Below, one piece after another: positions 40,893-50,212 of a stretch of DNA of 64,000 nt (its first letter is position 1; every line of letters begins with the position of its first letter). Both the position numbers and the translations under genes were made by a program. Under the pieces are notes generated by a model, which had not been told where the DNA came from, did no database searches, and saw nothing but the letters and a program-made list of their open reading frames with translations. Source of the DNA: Humitalea sp050632385 (lineage in GTDB: Bacteria; Pseudomonadota; Alphaproteobacteria; Acetobacterales; Acetobacteraceae); the NCBI RefSeq assembly GCF_050632385.1, contig NZ_CP192599.1, positions 5,394,001 through 5,458,000 of the forward strand, given 5' to 3'.

Positions 40893-43691
40893 ATGACCTG
40901 GCAGGCGACGGTACCGATCGACAGCCTTTCGGATGGTCAGGTGCTGGGCCTGTCGCTCGGCGGGGTCGAGGTCACGCTTTATCGGCTGGGCGCGGAGGTT
41001 TTTGCGACCCATGGTGTCTGCACCCATGCGCTGGCCTTCCTGAAGGACGGCTTTGTGGTAGGGGGCGAGATCGAATGCCCCCTGCACCAGGGACGCTTCG
41101 ACATACGCACCGGCCGCGCGATGTGCGCGCCGCTGACCAAGGACTTGCCGGTCTACGCGGTCGAGGTTCGTGATGGGGTCGTCTGGGTCGATCCCGAAAC
41201 CGTTTTGACGGCGCCGGCCGCGGCACCCGCCGTCGTCACCCCTGGCGTCGGTAACGTGGTCGTCGTTGGCGCCGGCCAGGCCGCCGCCGCCGCCATCCGC
41301 AGCATGCGCGTCGGCGGATATACGGGCGCGATCGCGCTGGTCGGCGAGGAGCCGCACCTGCCCTATGAGCGCCCCCCGCTGTCCAAGACATCCCTGACCG
41401 ATCCCGAGGCCGAGCATCCGCCCTGCCTGACGGCGGAAGACGCGGCGGCTTTGGGTGTCGCCTTGCACCTGGGCCATGCCGCCGTCTCGGTCGTCGATGG
41501 CGTGACGCTGGATGACGGGCGGGTGCTGCCCGCCGATGCGGTGCTGCTGGCGACAGGCGGGCGGGCGCGCCGGCTTTCGGTGCCGGGTGCGGAGCTTCCT
41601 GGCATCTTCACCCTGCGCAACCGAGAGGATGCGGCGGCCATCGCCTCTGTGCTGCGCCAGGCGCATCATGCGGTCGTGATCGGCGGCGGTTTCATCGGGC
41701 TGGAACTGGCGTCGGCCGCGCGCGCGCTGGATGTCGCGGTCACGGTGCTGGAGGCCGCGCCGACTCTGATGGCCCGGGTGATGCCGCCCGCCTTGGGTGA
41801 GGCGTTTGCGACGCTCGCAACCACGCATGGCGTCGCGTTGCGGTGTGGCACGGCCGTCACCGGGCTGCGCCCCGATGGGCCGGGGCTGATCGTGGAGACC
41901 AGCAGCGGCGAGATCGCGACCGACTGCGTGCTGGTCGGCGTCGGCATGGAGCCCGAGGTCACGCTGGCACGCGACGCGGGCTGCGACATTTTGCTGGGCG
42001 GCATCGCGGTGGATCGCGATGGGCGCAGTAGCGTGTCCAATATTTTTGCCGCGGGCGATTGCGCCGTCCTGCGGCAGGGACCCAATGGCGCGCCGCTGCG
42101 TCTGGAATCCTGGCAGAATGCCGAGGATGCCGGCGCCGCCGCGGGCCGCGCCATGGCGGGCGCACCGGCCGTGCCCGCGCGACGCCCCTGGTTCTGGACC
42201 GACCAGTTCGGGGTGAACGCCCAGATGCTGGGCGTGCCGCAGGCCAGCGACCGCGTCGCGCGCCGCGGCGATACCTACATCTGCTGCGACCCCGCGACAT
42301 CGGTGCCGCGCGCCGTGCTGGCCTTCGACGATCCCGGTGCGGTGCGCGATGCCAAGGCCTTGCTGGACGCGGCAATGCCCTTCGATCCGGCCGCCCATGA
42401 TGCGCGCTGGCTGGACATTGATGAGGAGAGCAACATGGACACCGTCGCCGACGCCCTGTCGCTACGCCGCCGCTTCGCCTGGCCCGCCGAGGGCCTGACC
42501 CGCATCCCCGACTGGGTCTATACCGACGACACCATCTACCAGCGCGAGGTCGAGCGCATCTTCCATGGACGCACCTGGAATTGCGTCGGGCTGGAATCCG
42601 AAATCGACAAGCCGGGCGATTTCATCCGGTCGCATGTCGGGCCGACCCCGGTGGTGGTGAGCCGGGCCGAGGATGGCAGCATCCATGTCTTCGAAAATCG
42701 CTGCACCCATCGCGCGGCGGAGTTTTGCCGTGAACTCTCCGGCAATGTCGGTGAATTCGTCTGCCCCTATCATCAATGGACCTATGACCTGAAGGGCAAT
42801 CTGCAGGGCGTTCCCTTCCGCCGTGGCGTCGCCGGCAAGGGCGGTATGCCGGAGGATTTTCACACCGCCGACCATGGTCCGCGCAAGCTGAAGGTCACCA
42901 CCCATCGCGGCGTGATTTTTGCGACTTACGCCGAGGATATGGAGAGTTTCGCCGACTACCTTGGCCCCGATGTGCTGCGCGAATTCGAAGCGACCTTCGA
43001 TGGGCGCAAGCTGGTGGTGCTGGGCCATTACCGGCACACGTTGCCGGGCAATTGGAAGCTTTATCATGAGAACCTGAAGGACCCGTACCACGCGACCTTG
43101 CTGCACACTTTCCTCGTCACTTTCGGCCTGCTGGTCGCCGGCAACAAATCGCTGATGCTGGCCGATGACAGCGGTCGGCACGGCGTGATGTGTTCGGCCA
43201 AGAGCGACAAGAAGGTCAATGCCGACGACGCCAAGGAAATGCGCGCCTACAAGGAAGGCATGCGGCTGGAAGACCCGCGCATCATGGATTTCTTCGATGA
43301 GTTCGACAGCCCCTGGTCGGTGACGATGTCCACCATCTGGCCGAACCTGATCGTACAGCGTGAGATGAACACGCTCGGCATCCGCCAGATCGTGCCGACC
43401 GGACCGCATGAGTTCATCATGAAATGGACCATGTTCGGCTTTGAGGGCGACACGCCGGAGATGACGCGGCATCGCCTGCGCCAGGGCAATCTGATGGGCC
43501 CCGCCGGCTTCCTGGGGCTGGAGGACAACGAGGCCATGAAGTTCGTCCAGGACGGCATGAAGAACGTGCCGGGCGGACAGCACATGGTGGCGCTGGACCC
43601 GGCGACCCCGGCCGGCACCAGCGATACCCTGATTTCCGAAGCAGCCATCCGGGCGATGTATCGCCACTGGCGCCAGGCGATGGCGCTCTGA
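40893..43691 (+). CDS. Triple fusion: Rieske ferredoxin, ferredoxin reductase, Rieske oxygenase alpha subunit
   Basis: A single open frame of 932 codons contains three parts of a Rieske dioxygenase system. Residues 1-105 are a Rieske ferredoxin (Cys43, His45, Cys62, His65 in CTHAL and CPLHQG). Residues about 118-510 are an FAD/NADH ferredoxin reductase (VVVVGAGQAAAAAIRSM, LPYERPPLSK, VVIGGGFIGLELASAARAL, NIFAAGDCAV). Residues 515-932 are the oxygenase alpha subunit, with a second Rieske centre (Cys604-Thr-His606, Cys624-x2-His627) and the mononuclear iron motif NLKDPYHATLLH. Electrons would flow from NADH through FAD and the two clusters to the iron site. A good ribosome-binding site before Met515 allows a separate alpha subunit too. 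The beta subunit gene follows after 2 bp. Confidence 0.9.
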   Translation: MTWQATVPIDSLSDGQVLGLSLGGVEVTLYRLGAEVFATHGVCTHALAFLKDGFVVGGEIECPLHQGRFDIRTGRAMCAPLTKDLPVYAVEVRDGVVWVDPETVLTAPAAAPAVVTPGVGNVVVVGAGQAAAAAIRSMRVGGYTGAIALVGEEPHLPYERPPLSKTSLTDPEAEHPPCLTAEDAAALGVALHLGHAAVSVVDGVTLDDGRVLPADAVLLATGGRARRLSVPGAELPGIFTLRNREDAAAIASVLRQAHHAVVIGGGFIGLELASAARALDVAVTVLEAAPTLMARVMPPALGEAFATLATTHGVALRCGTAVTGLRPDGPGLIVETSSGEIATDCVLVGVGMEPEVTLARDAGCDILLGGIAVDRDGRSSVSNIFAAGDCAVLRQGPNGAPLRLESWQNAEDAGAAAGRAMAGAPAVPARRPWFWTDQFGVNAQMLGVPQASDRVARRGDTYICCDPATSVPRAVLAFDDPGAVRDAKALLDAAMPFDPAAHDARWLDIDEESNMDTVADALSLRRRFAWPAEGLTRIPDWVYTDDTIYQREVERIFHGRTWNCVGLESEIDKPGDFIRSHVGPTPVVVSRAEDGSIHVFENRCTHRAAEFCRELSGNVGEFVCPYHQWTYDLKGNLQGVPFRRGVAGKGGMPEDFHTADHGPRKLKVTTHRGVIFATYAEDMESFADYLGPDVLREFEATFDGRKLVVLGHYRHTLPGNWKLYHENLKDPYHATLLHTFLVTFGLLVAGNKSLMLADDSGRHGVMCSAKSDKKVNADDAKEMRAYKEGMRLEDPRIMDFFDEFDSPWSVTMSTIWPNLIVQREMNTLGIRQIVPTGPHEFIMKWTMFGFEGDTPEMTRHRLRQGNLMGPAGFLGLEDNEAMKFVQDGMKNVPGGQHMVALDPATPAGTSDTLISEAAIRAMYRHWRQAMAL
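42423..42437 (+). promoter_or_regulatory. Internal ribosome-binding site and start inside the Rieske fusion
   Basis: GAGGAG (42423-42428) stands 6 bp before an in-frame ATG (42435-42437) that begins the oxygenase alpha subunit at residue 515. No stop codon separates the reductase from this Met. It may be the relic of two separate genes, or still allow extra free alpha subunit. Confidence 0.6.
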
Positions 43692-43693
43692 CC

Positions 43694-44209
43694 ATGCTGG
43701 ACATTCCCAATAGCCTGGACGCTCGTATCGAGGCCTTGCTGCTGCGTGATGAGGTGGAGCGCTTCAACGCCGAATACTGCGCCCGACTGGACCGCGCCGA
43801 CCTGAACGCCTGGACCGAGCTTTTTACCGTGGATTGCTTCTACCTCGTCACCTCACGCGAGAATCGCGATGCCGGCATGCCGGTCGGGCTGGTCGATTGC
43901 GAGGGCATCGGCATGATGCGCGACCGCGCCTTTGCCATCCTGAAGACGTCGATGTTCGGGCCGCGCTACCTGCGCCACATGGTCAGCAATCTGCGGGTCG
44001 ATCCGCCGAAGCCGAATGGCGATTTTTCGGCGCGTGCGAACTACATGGTGTTCGAGGTTCTGTACGACCGCCCCGACGCACGAATCCTACAGATCGGCGA
44101 ATACCACGACATCTTCGCCCGCACGACCGATGGCGAGTTGCGTCTGCGGGAACGGCGCTGCGTCTACGACAACCTCCTCGTGCCCACCGCTCTCTGCCTG
44201 CCGGTCTAG
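43694..44209 (+). CDS. Aromatic-ring-hydroxylating dioxygenase beta subunit
   Basis: The 171-residue cone-shaped beta subunit has RDEVERFNAEYCARLDRADL, WTELFTVDCFYLVTSREN, MMRDRAFAILKTSMFGPRYL, RHMVSNLRV and RERRCVYDNLLVPTALCLPV. It pairs with the alpha subunit at the end of the fusion protein and is usually structural, forming alpha3beta3 hexamers. It starts 2 bp after the fusion gene, so one transcript gives both. Together they should dihydroxylate an aromatic acid, since the alpha/beta type with a beta of this size includes benzoate- and salicylate-type enzymes. Confidence 0.9.
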   Translation: MLDIPNSLDARIEALLLRDEVERFNAEYCARLDRADLNAWTELFTVDCFYLVTSRENRDAGMPVGLVDCEGIGMMRDRAFAILKTSMFGPRYLRHMVSNLRVDPPKPNGDFSARANYMVFEVLYDRPDARILQIGEYHDIFARTTDGELRLRERRCVYDNLLVPTALCLPV

Positions 44210-44213
44210 CGCG

Positions 44214-46526
44214 ATGGACGGCCAGGGCATCGGCGCCAGTGTCCTTCGGAAGGAGGATGCGCGGCATCTGGCGGGCCAGGGGCGTTTCGTCGCCGATATT
44301 CGCATCGCGGGGCTGCGGGAGGTTGCTTTCCTGCGCTCACCCCTGGCCCATGCGCGCATCACGGCGCGCACGGCGCCGGTGGGCAGCGACGTGCTGTTCC
44401 TGGCGGACCTGACGGGGGTAAAGCCCATCGTCACGCGGTCCGGCATTCCCGGCTACAAGCTGTCGGAATGGCCGGTGCTGGCGGATGACCGCGTGCGCTA
44501 TGTCGGCGAGGCGATCGCCATGTGCGTCGCGGATAGCCGGGCCGAGGCCGAGGATCTGGTCGATACGGTGTTCGTCTCCTACGAGGAACTGCCGGCCATC
44601 GCCTCCTGCGCCGCGGGCCGTGCGCCGGGGGCCGCCCTGCTGCATCCCGACTGGGGCGACAATCTTTTCCTGCGCAGCAGCGTCGGCAAGTCGGTGTCGG
44701 TCGAGGCTGCGCATACCATCCACCTCGACCTGACCTGCGCGCGCCAGGTCATGCACCCGATGGAGGGCAAGGGCCTTGTCGCCCGGTGGGATCATCGCAC
44801 CGCGATGCTGGTGGTGCATACCTCCACCCAGGTGCCCCACCTGATCCGGACCGGACTTGCCGAGGTTCTTGGCATTCCGCAGGCGATGATCCGCGTGGCG
44901 CCGCCCGATGTCGGTGGCGGCTTCGGCTACAAATGCCTGTTGCAGCCGGAGGAGATCGCGGTCTGCTGGCTGGCGCTAACGCGCAAGGCGGCCTTTCGCT
45001 GGACCGAGGACCGGCGCGAACACCTGGTCGCTGGCGCCAATGCCCGCGAACACCACTACACGATCACCGCGCATACCGATGCGCGTGGAAAACTGCTGGC
45101 GTTGGATGCCGAGGTGGAGGTGGATACCGGCGCCTACTCCGTCTGGCCATTCACGGCGGTGCTGGAGGCCGCGCAGGCCGGCGGCAACCTGCCCGGCCCC
45201 TATGTCGTCCCGGCCTATCGCTGCGAGGTCTATTCCGTCGCCACCAACAAGCCGCCCTTCGCGCCGTATCGCGGCGTGGCGCGGCCGGGTGTGTGCTTCG
45301 CGATCGAGTTGACCATCGATGCGATCGCCCGCGCCGTCGGGCGGGAAGCCGCGGATGTGCGGGCGGAAAACCTCGTGCCCGGGTCGGCGATGCCCTATGT
45401 CAACATCACCAACAAGCATTTTGACACGGGCGACTATCCGGCATCGCTCGCGCAGGCGCGCGACATGGTCGGCCTGGACGCGTTTCGCGCGGGATCGCGG
45501 CGGGATGAGAAGGGCCGCTACATCGGCATCGGCTTCGCGACCTACACCGAGCAATCCGCCCATGGCACCAAGGTTTTTGCCGCCTGGGGCCTGCCGCTGG
45601 TGCCTGGCTTCGACCAGGCCAGTGTGAAGCTCACACCCGATGGCGCGCTGGAAGTGCGCGCGGGCATTCACACCATCGGCCAGGGGTTGGAGACGACCCT
45701 GGCCCAGGTCGCGCATACCGCGACCGGCGTGCCGCTGGAACACATTCGCGTCACGCTCGGCGATACCGGTGAAACGCCCTTCTCCACCGGCGCCTATGCC
45801 AGCCGTGGCATCGTGATGGCGGGCGGCGCCGTCGCGCGTGCCGGCGGCGTGGTAGCCGAACGCATCCGCGCCATCGCCGCACACCTGCTGCAGACCGAAC
45901 CGGAGAATGTCGTCGCGCGCGACGGTCGCTTGCACGCCGGCGCCGCCAGCATCGATTTCGCCGAGGTCGGCCGCGCCTGGTACATCCGCCCCGACACGCT
46001 ACCGGAGGGCGTGAACACCGCCGGGCTGGAAGCGACCGAGGGCTACAAGCCCACCACCGACAATGGCGTCTTCTCCTTCGCCACCCATGCCGCCAAGGTC
46101 GCGGTGGATGCGGAGACGGGGCGGACCGAGATCCTGGACTACGTGATCGTCGAGGATTGCGGCACCATGGTGAACCCCATGATCGTCGAGGGCCAAACCC
46201 GCGGTGGCGCCGCGCAAGGCATCGGCACGGCGTTGCTGGAAGAATGCACCTATAGCGACGATGCCCAGCCACTGGCCTCTACCTTGCTCGACTACCTGCT
46301 GCCGGGCGCGACCGATGTGCCGGCTTTTCGCATCGCGCATACGCAAACGCCGTCGCCGCATACGACGCATGGCATCAAGGGTGTCGGCGAAGGTGGTGCC
46401 ATCGCGCCGGCGGGCGCCTTGGTGAATGCCATCAACGATGCGCTGGGGCCGCTGGGTGCGGTGGTTGCTGCCGTGCCGGCGACACCGGCACGGGTGCGCG
46501 CCGCCATCGCGGCGGCCAGCGCATGA
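44214..46526 (+). CDS. Molybdenum hydroxylase large subunit (xanthine dehydrogenase/CoxL family)
   Basis: ATG 44214 gives 770 residues. The molybdopterin-binding subunit begins GIGASVLRKEDARHLAGQGR. It has APPDVGGGFGYKCLLQPEE, PFAPYRGVARPGVCFAIE (the AYRGAGR-like, form II/XDH motif rather than the AYxCSFR of CO dehydrogenase), GQGLETTLAQVA and the catalytic Glu in GIKGVGEGGAIAPAGALVNA. Such enzymes hydroxylate N-heterocycles or aldehydes with water as the oxygen source. It is the first of three genes overlapping by ATGA-type junctions, with the FAD and Fe-S subunits downstream. Confidence 0.92.
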   Translation: MDGQGIGASVLRKEDARHLAGQGRFVADIRIAGLREVAFLRSPLAHARITARTAPVGSDVLFLADLTGVKPIVTRSGIPGYKLSEWPVLADDRVRYVGEAIAMCVADSRAEAEDLVDTVFVSYEELPAIASCAAGRAPGAALLHPDWGDNLFLRSSVGKSVSVEAAHTIHLDLTCARQVMHPMEGKGLVARWDHRTAMLVVHTSTQVPHLIRTGLAEVLGIPQAMIRVAPPDVGGGFGYKCLLQPEEIAVCWLALTRKAAFRWTEDRREHLVAGANAREHHYTITAHTDARGKLLALDAEVEVDTGAYSVWPFTAVLEAAQAGGNLPGPYVVPAYRCEVYSVATNKPPFAPYRGVARPGVCFAIELTIDAIARAVGREAADVRAENLVPGSAMPYVNITNKHFDTGDYPASLAQARDMVGLDAFRAGSRRDEKGRYIGIGFATYTEQSAHGTKVFAAWGLPLVPGFDQASVKLTPDGALEVRAGIHTIGQGLETTLAQVAHTATGVPLEHIRVTLGDTGETPFSTGAYASRGIVMAGGAVARAGGVVAERIRAIAAHLLQTEPENVVARDGRLHAGAASIDFAEVGRAWYIRPDTLPEGVNTAGLEATEGYKPTTDNGVFSFATHAAKVAVDAETGRTEILDYVIVEDCGTMVNPMIVEGQTRGGAAQGIGTALLEECTYSDDAQPLASTLLDYLLPGATDVPAFRIAHTQTPSPHTTHGIKGVGEGGAIAPAGALVNAINDALGPLGAVVAAVPATPARVRAAIAAASA

Positions 46527-47332
46527 AGGCCGCATCGTTCGATTACCATCGCGGCACAAGCCTGGCGGATGTCGTTGCAAGTCTGGTGGCCGATCCCGAT
46601 GCGCGCCCGTTCCTGGGCGGACAATCCCTTTCGCCGACGATGAACCTGCGGCTGGCTCGCCCGGCCCGGTTGATTGACCTGAAGCCGATCGGGCTGCGCG
46701 ATTTCGCGGCGGACGAGTCCCGCTTTCATCTGGGCGCCGGGCACACCCATGCGGCGATCGAGGATGGCTTGGTGCAGGACATGACGCGCGGCTTGCTGCC
46801 GCATGTCGCCGCCGGCATCGCCTATCGCGGCGTGCGCAACCGGGGGACGTTTGGCGGCAGCCTGGCGCATGCCGATCCGGCTGCCGACTGGCTGACGGTG
46901 CTGATGCTGTTGAATGGCAGCGTGCATGCGATGGGCCCGTCTGGCGCGCGCGCCATCGCCGCCGCGGATTTCGTGACCGGCGCCTATGCCACAGCACTTG
47001 CCGGCAATGAGATCCTGACGGGCTGCGACCTGCCGCGCCTGTCGGAGACTGCGCGTTGGGGTTGGTGCAAGGTCAACCGCAAGACCGGCGCCTTCGCCGA
47101 TGCGCTGGGTGGCGCGGTGTTGGATGGCGCGCTGTGCCGCGTGGCTGTCGGTGCAATCGATGCAGCGCCCATGCTGCTGCTGGAAACCTCGACCGCCTTG
47201 CGCGCGGGCGGCGTGCCGGCCGCCGTCGATGTCGCGCCCGTCGAATGCGCGCGCCTGCTGACGCATCTGGATGCGGATGGGCGTGCCTTGCGCGGCGCGG
47301 CCGTGGTGCGCGCGTTGCAGGGAATGCACTGA
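46523..47332 (+). CDS. Molybdenum hydroxylase FAD subunit (CoxM family)
   Basis: The 269-residue subunit has the FAD-binding loops FLGGQSLSPTMNLRLARPAR, LGAGHTHAAIEDGLV and the pyrophosphate loop IAYRGVRNRGTFGGSLAHAD. The C-terminal CO-dehydrogenase flavoprotein domain follows (ETARWGWCKVNRKTGAFADA). It accepts electrons from the Fe-S subunit and passes them to an acceptor. The overlap with the large subunit is 4 bp (46523-46526) and with the next gene 1 bp. Confidence 0.92.
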   Translation: MKAASFDYHRGTSLADVVASLVADPDARPFLGGQSLSPTMNLRLARPARLIDLKPIGLRDFAADESRFHLGAGHTHAAIEDGLVQDMTRGLLPHVAAGIAYRGVRNRGTFGGSLAHADPAADWLTVLMLLNGSVHAMGPSGARAIAAADFVTGAYATALAGNEILTGCDLPRLSETARWGWCKVNRKTGAFADALGGAVLDGALCRVAVGAIDAAPMLLLETSTALRAGGVPAAVDVAPVECARLLTHLDADGRALRGAAVVRALQGMH

Positions 47333-48441
47333 TGGTGCCGCTGAAACTGACGGTGAATGGCCGATCCGTCGAACATCTTGTCGTGCCGCGCACGCATCTG
47401 GCGGACCACTTGCGCGATGCGATGGACCTGACCGGCACGCATCTTGGCTGCGAACAGGGTGCTTGCGGCGCCTGCACGGTGCTGGTCGATGGCGTGCCGG
47501 TGCGTGGTTGCCTGGTGCGCGCGGTGGAATGCGATGGGGCCTCGGTGCGCAGCATCGAAGGCTTCGACGATGATCCGGTGATGGCGGCACTGCGCGTCGC
47601 GTTCTCCGCGCATCACGCGCTGCAATGCGGCTATTGCACGCCGGGGATGCTGATCACCGCGCGCGACATCGTGCTGCGGCTCGGCGAACAGCCGGAGGCG
47701 CGGGTGCGTGCCGAACTCGCCGGCAACCTCTGCCGATGCACCGGCTACCAGGGCATCGTCGCGGCGGTGATGTCGGTCGCGGCGGGCCGCGCGCCGCAGC
47801 CGCCCGAAACCCGCGTTGCCGAGGCGCGCGCCATCGCGCCGGCACCGGTCGCCGCGCAGCCTGTCACCGCCGTCAGCCTGCCGGCGGGTGCCGCGGGCGT
47901 GACCGAAACCCTGGCCATCGCAGCGCCCGCCGATGCGGTTTTTGCCATCCTGTCCGACCCGCGACGGGTCGCCGCCTGCCTGCCCGGGGCCGAGATCACG
48001 GCCTGGGACGGCACGCGGCTTGAGGGCGGGATGCGCGTGGCCCTCGGCCCCATCAAGGTCGCCTTCGCCGGCAGCGGCGAAGCCAGTGCCGATGCTGCCA
48101 CGCGCAGCGGCCGGCTGACCGGCAGCGGGCGCGACGGCGGCACCGGCAGCGGCGCCGTCGGCAGCGTCGCCTGGCGCGTGGTCCCGCAGGGCGACAATTG
48201 CCAGGTCGAGGTCGACATCACCTGGCGCCTGTCCGGCGCCCTGGCCGGCTTTGCGCGCGGTGGGCTGGTGCGTGACCTCGTCGGCCGCATGGCGCGCGAG
48301 TTCGGCGCGAATCTTGCAAAGCTGCTGGCCGGTGCGCCGGTGACGGCAGCACCACCGCCATCGCTGTTTGCCCTGTTGTTCCTATCCCTTCGTGCGTGGC
48401 TTTCCGCGCGCTTCACCCGTCGTGATGGAGGCTCTCCATGA
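47332..48441 (+). CDS. Fused molybdenum-hydroxylase Fe-S subunit and CoxG-like domain
   Basis: The 369-residue protein joins a CoxS [2Fe-2S] subunit (residues 1-about 155) to a CoxG/SRPBCC domain (about 185-345). The plant-type cluster cysteines are Cys40, Cys45 and Cys48 in GCEQGACGACTVLVDG; the second cluster uses QCGYCTPG and NLCRCTGYQ. After an Ala/Pro linker, the SRPBCC part has FAILSDPRRVAACLPGAEIT and VGRMAREFGANLAKLLAGAP. The C-terminal hydrophobic stretch (SLFALLFLSLRAWLSA) resembles the membrane anchor of CoxG. CoxG in CO dehydrogenase recruits the enzyme to the membrane, so this fusion would tether the whole hydroxylase. Confidence 0.88.
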   Translation: MVPLKLTVNGRSVEHLVVPRTHLADHLRDAMDLTGTHLGCEQGACGACTVLVDGVPVRGCLVRAVECDGASVRSIEGFDDDPVMAALRVAFSAHHALQCGYCTPGMLITARDIVLRLGEQPEARVRAELAGNLCRCTGYQGIVAAVMSVAAGRAPQPPETRVAEARAIAPAPVAAQPVTAVSLPAGAAGVTETLAIAAPADAVFAILSDPRRVAACLPGAEITAWDGTRLEGGMRVALGPIKVAFAGSGEASADAATRSGRLTGSGRDGGTGSGAVGSVAWRVVPQGDNCQVEVDITWRLSGALAGFARGGLVRDLVGRMAREFGANLAKLLAGAPVTAAPPPSLFALLFLSLRAWLSARFTRRDGGSP

Positions 48442-49457
48442 CCACCCGCCGCCTTGCCCTTGCTGCCCTCGCCGTCCCTTTCCTGGCGCGGCCTGCCTTT
48501 GCCGCCGAACGGATGGCGGTGCGGCTCGATTGGTCGACCTGGGGCAGCCAGGCGCCCTTCTATCTGGCGATGGCGCGCGGTTGGTATGCGCGTGAAGACC
48601 TCGATGTCTCGATCGAGGACGGCAATGGTTCGGTTGCCACGGTGCAACTGGTCGGCAACGGGCAGTTCGACGTGGGGCATGCGTCGCTGGCCCCGATGAT
48701 GATCGCGCGGGGGCGCGGCATCCCGGTGCGGGCGATCGCGAGCTTCGCGCGCCAGAACGACATCGGGCTGATGCTGCCGCGTGATCGCATGCCGACGGAG
48801 ACCGGGCCGGCTGCCGTCGCGGCGCTGCGCGGCCGCACCTTGGCCTTCACGCCGGGATCGCTGGAAACGCCGTTCCTGGATCGTTTCCTGGCTTCGGGGA
48901 ATTTGCAGCGCACGGACGTGCAGCTTCTCAGCGTCGATGCCGCGGCCAAGATCGGCACCTATATCGCGGGTCGCGCCGATGGCGTGTTCAGCGCGATCCC
49001 CTTTGCCGTCCCGCTGGTCGAAGCGCAGCGTCCCGCCGGCGCGATCCGTTTCGCCGATCATGGTTTGGTGTTCCCGTCCTTTGGCCTTTTCGCGACGGAG
49101 CGCAGCATCGGCACGCGGGCGCCCGCGCTGCGCCGCTTCGCCAGCATCACCACCGCCGCCTGGATGGCCGTGGCGGCCGGTGCCGAGGATGAAGCCATCC
49201 GCGCCATGCAAGCCGCAAAGCCGCAGGCCCGGCTGAACCCGACCGTGCTGCGCGCGCAGATCGACAGCATGAAGACCTTCTTCACCAGCGATGCGACGGC
49301 GGGCCAGCCGCTTGGCATCATGGCGGAATCCGATTGGGCGACGGGCGTCGACAACCTGGCCGGGGCCGGGCAGATCGAACGGCGTGAGGCGCCTGGCGCC
49401 TATTTCACCAACGACCTGCTGGACGTCGCCGCGATCCGCCGGCTTGCCGGGGCGTGA
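48438..49457 (+). CDS. NMT1/SsuA-type ABC solute-binding protein
   Basis: The 339-residue periplasmic receptor has a signal peptide (ALAALAVPFLARPAFA, cut about residue 21), then VRLDWSTWGSQAPFYLAMAR, DLDVSIEDGNGSVATVQLVG and GQFDVGHASLAPMMIARGRG. This is the NMT1/THI5-like fold used for thiamine precursors, sulfonates, taurine and aromatic acids. It overlaps the Fe-S subunit by 4 bp and the ATPase by 4 bp. Being translated with the hydroxylase, it likely binds the aromatic substrate rather than a sulfonate. Confidence 0.88.
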   Translation: MTTRRLALAALAVPFLARPAFAAERMAVRLDWSTWGSQAPFYLAMARGWYAREDLDVSIEDGNGSVATVQLVGNGQFDVGHASLAPMMIARGRGIPVRAIASFARQNDIGLMLPRDRMPTETGPAAVAALRGRTLAFTPGSLETPFLDRFLASGNLQRTDVQLLSVDAAAKIGTYIAGRADGVFSAIPFAVPLVEAQRPAGAIRFADHGLVFPSFGLFATERSIGTRAPALRRFASITTAAWMAVAAGAEDEAIRAMQAAKPQARLNPTVLRAQIDSMKTFFTSDATAGQPLGIMAESDWATGVDNLAGAGQIERREAPGAYFTNDLLDVAAIRRLAGA

Positions 49458-50212
49458 TCTCGGCCCGTGCCCTGGGCAAGCGTTTTGCGGAAACGCAGGC
49501 GCTTGCCGATGTGACACTGGACATCGGGCGCGGTGAGTTCGTGGCACTGCTCGGCCCCTCGGGCTGTGGCAAGAGCACGTTTTTGCGCATGCTGGCGGGG
49601 CTTGAGGTGCCGTCCTCCGGGTCGCTGACCCTGGACGGCAAGCCGGTCATCGGCCCGCCTGAGCGCCTGGGCATCGCCCTGCAACGCGACGCCCTGCTGG
49701 ACTGGCGCAGCGTGCTGGACAACGTGCTGCTGCCGGCCGACCTGCGCGGCGGCCGCACGCCGGCGCTCGTCGCCCGTGCCCGCGAACTCTTGAACCTGAC
49801 GGGGCTTTCCGATTTCACCGGGTCCTGGCCAGCCGAGCTTTCGGGCGGCATGCGCCAGCGCGCCGCGATCTGCCGTGCGCTGCTGGAAGACCCGCCGCTG
49901 CTGCTGATGGACGAGCCTTTTGGGGCGCTCGATGCCATCACGCGGGATCAGTTGAACCTTGATCTGCACAGGCTTTGGGTCGAACGACGCATGACCACGT
50001 TGTTCGTGACCCATAGCATCACAGAGGCCCTGTTCCTCGCCACCCGCGTCATCGTCTTCGCCCCGCGCCCGGGACGGGTGCTGGAACAGATCGAGGTGGA
50101 CCTGCCGCTGCCACGCCATTTGTCGGTGCGCGAGGAACCGCAGTTCATCGCCCTGTCGCGCCATCTGCGCGCGACCTTCGAATCCATGGGCCTGCTGCGG
50201 GACGCGGCATGA
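49454..50212 (+). CDS. ABC transporter ATPase (SsuB/TauB/NitD type)
   Basis: The 252-residue ATPase has Walker A LLGPSGCGKSTF, the Q-loop in IALQRDALLDWRSVLDNV, signature ELSGGMRQRAAICRAL, Walker B LLLMDEPFGALD and H-loop LFVTHSITEALFLATRV. The start (GTG) overlaps the receptor stop by 4 bp. This subfamily powers importers of nitrate, sulfonate, taurine and aromatic solutes; here it belongs to the importer encoded by the genes on both sides. Confidence 0.92.
   Translation: MISARALGKRFAETQALADVTLDIGRGEFVALLGPSGCGKSTFLRMLAGLEVPSSGSLTLDGKPVIGPPERLGIALQRDALLDWRSVLDNVLLPADLRGGRTPALVARARELLNLTGLSDFTGSWPAELSGGMRQRAAICRALLEDPPLLLMDEPFGALDAITRDQLNLDLHRLWVERRMTTLFVTHSITEALFLATRVIVFAPRPGRVLEQIEVDLPLPRHLSVREEPQFIALSRHLRATFESMGLLRDAA

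Noticed and set aside
47745..49547. A 600-codon minus-strand frame
   Set aside because: Opposite the CoxG-fusion and receptor genes, which have intact motifs and coupled starts.
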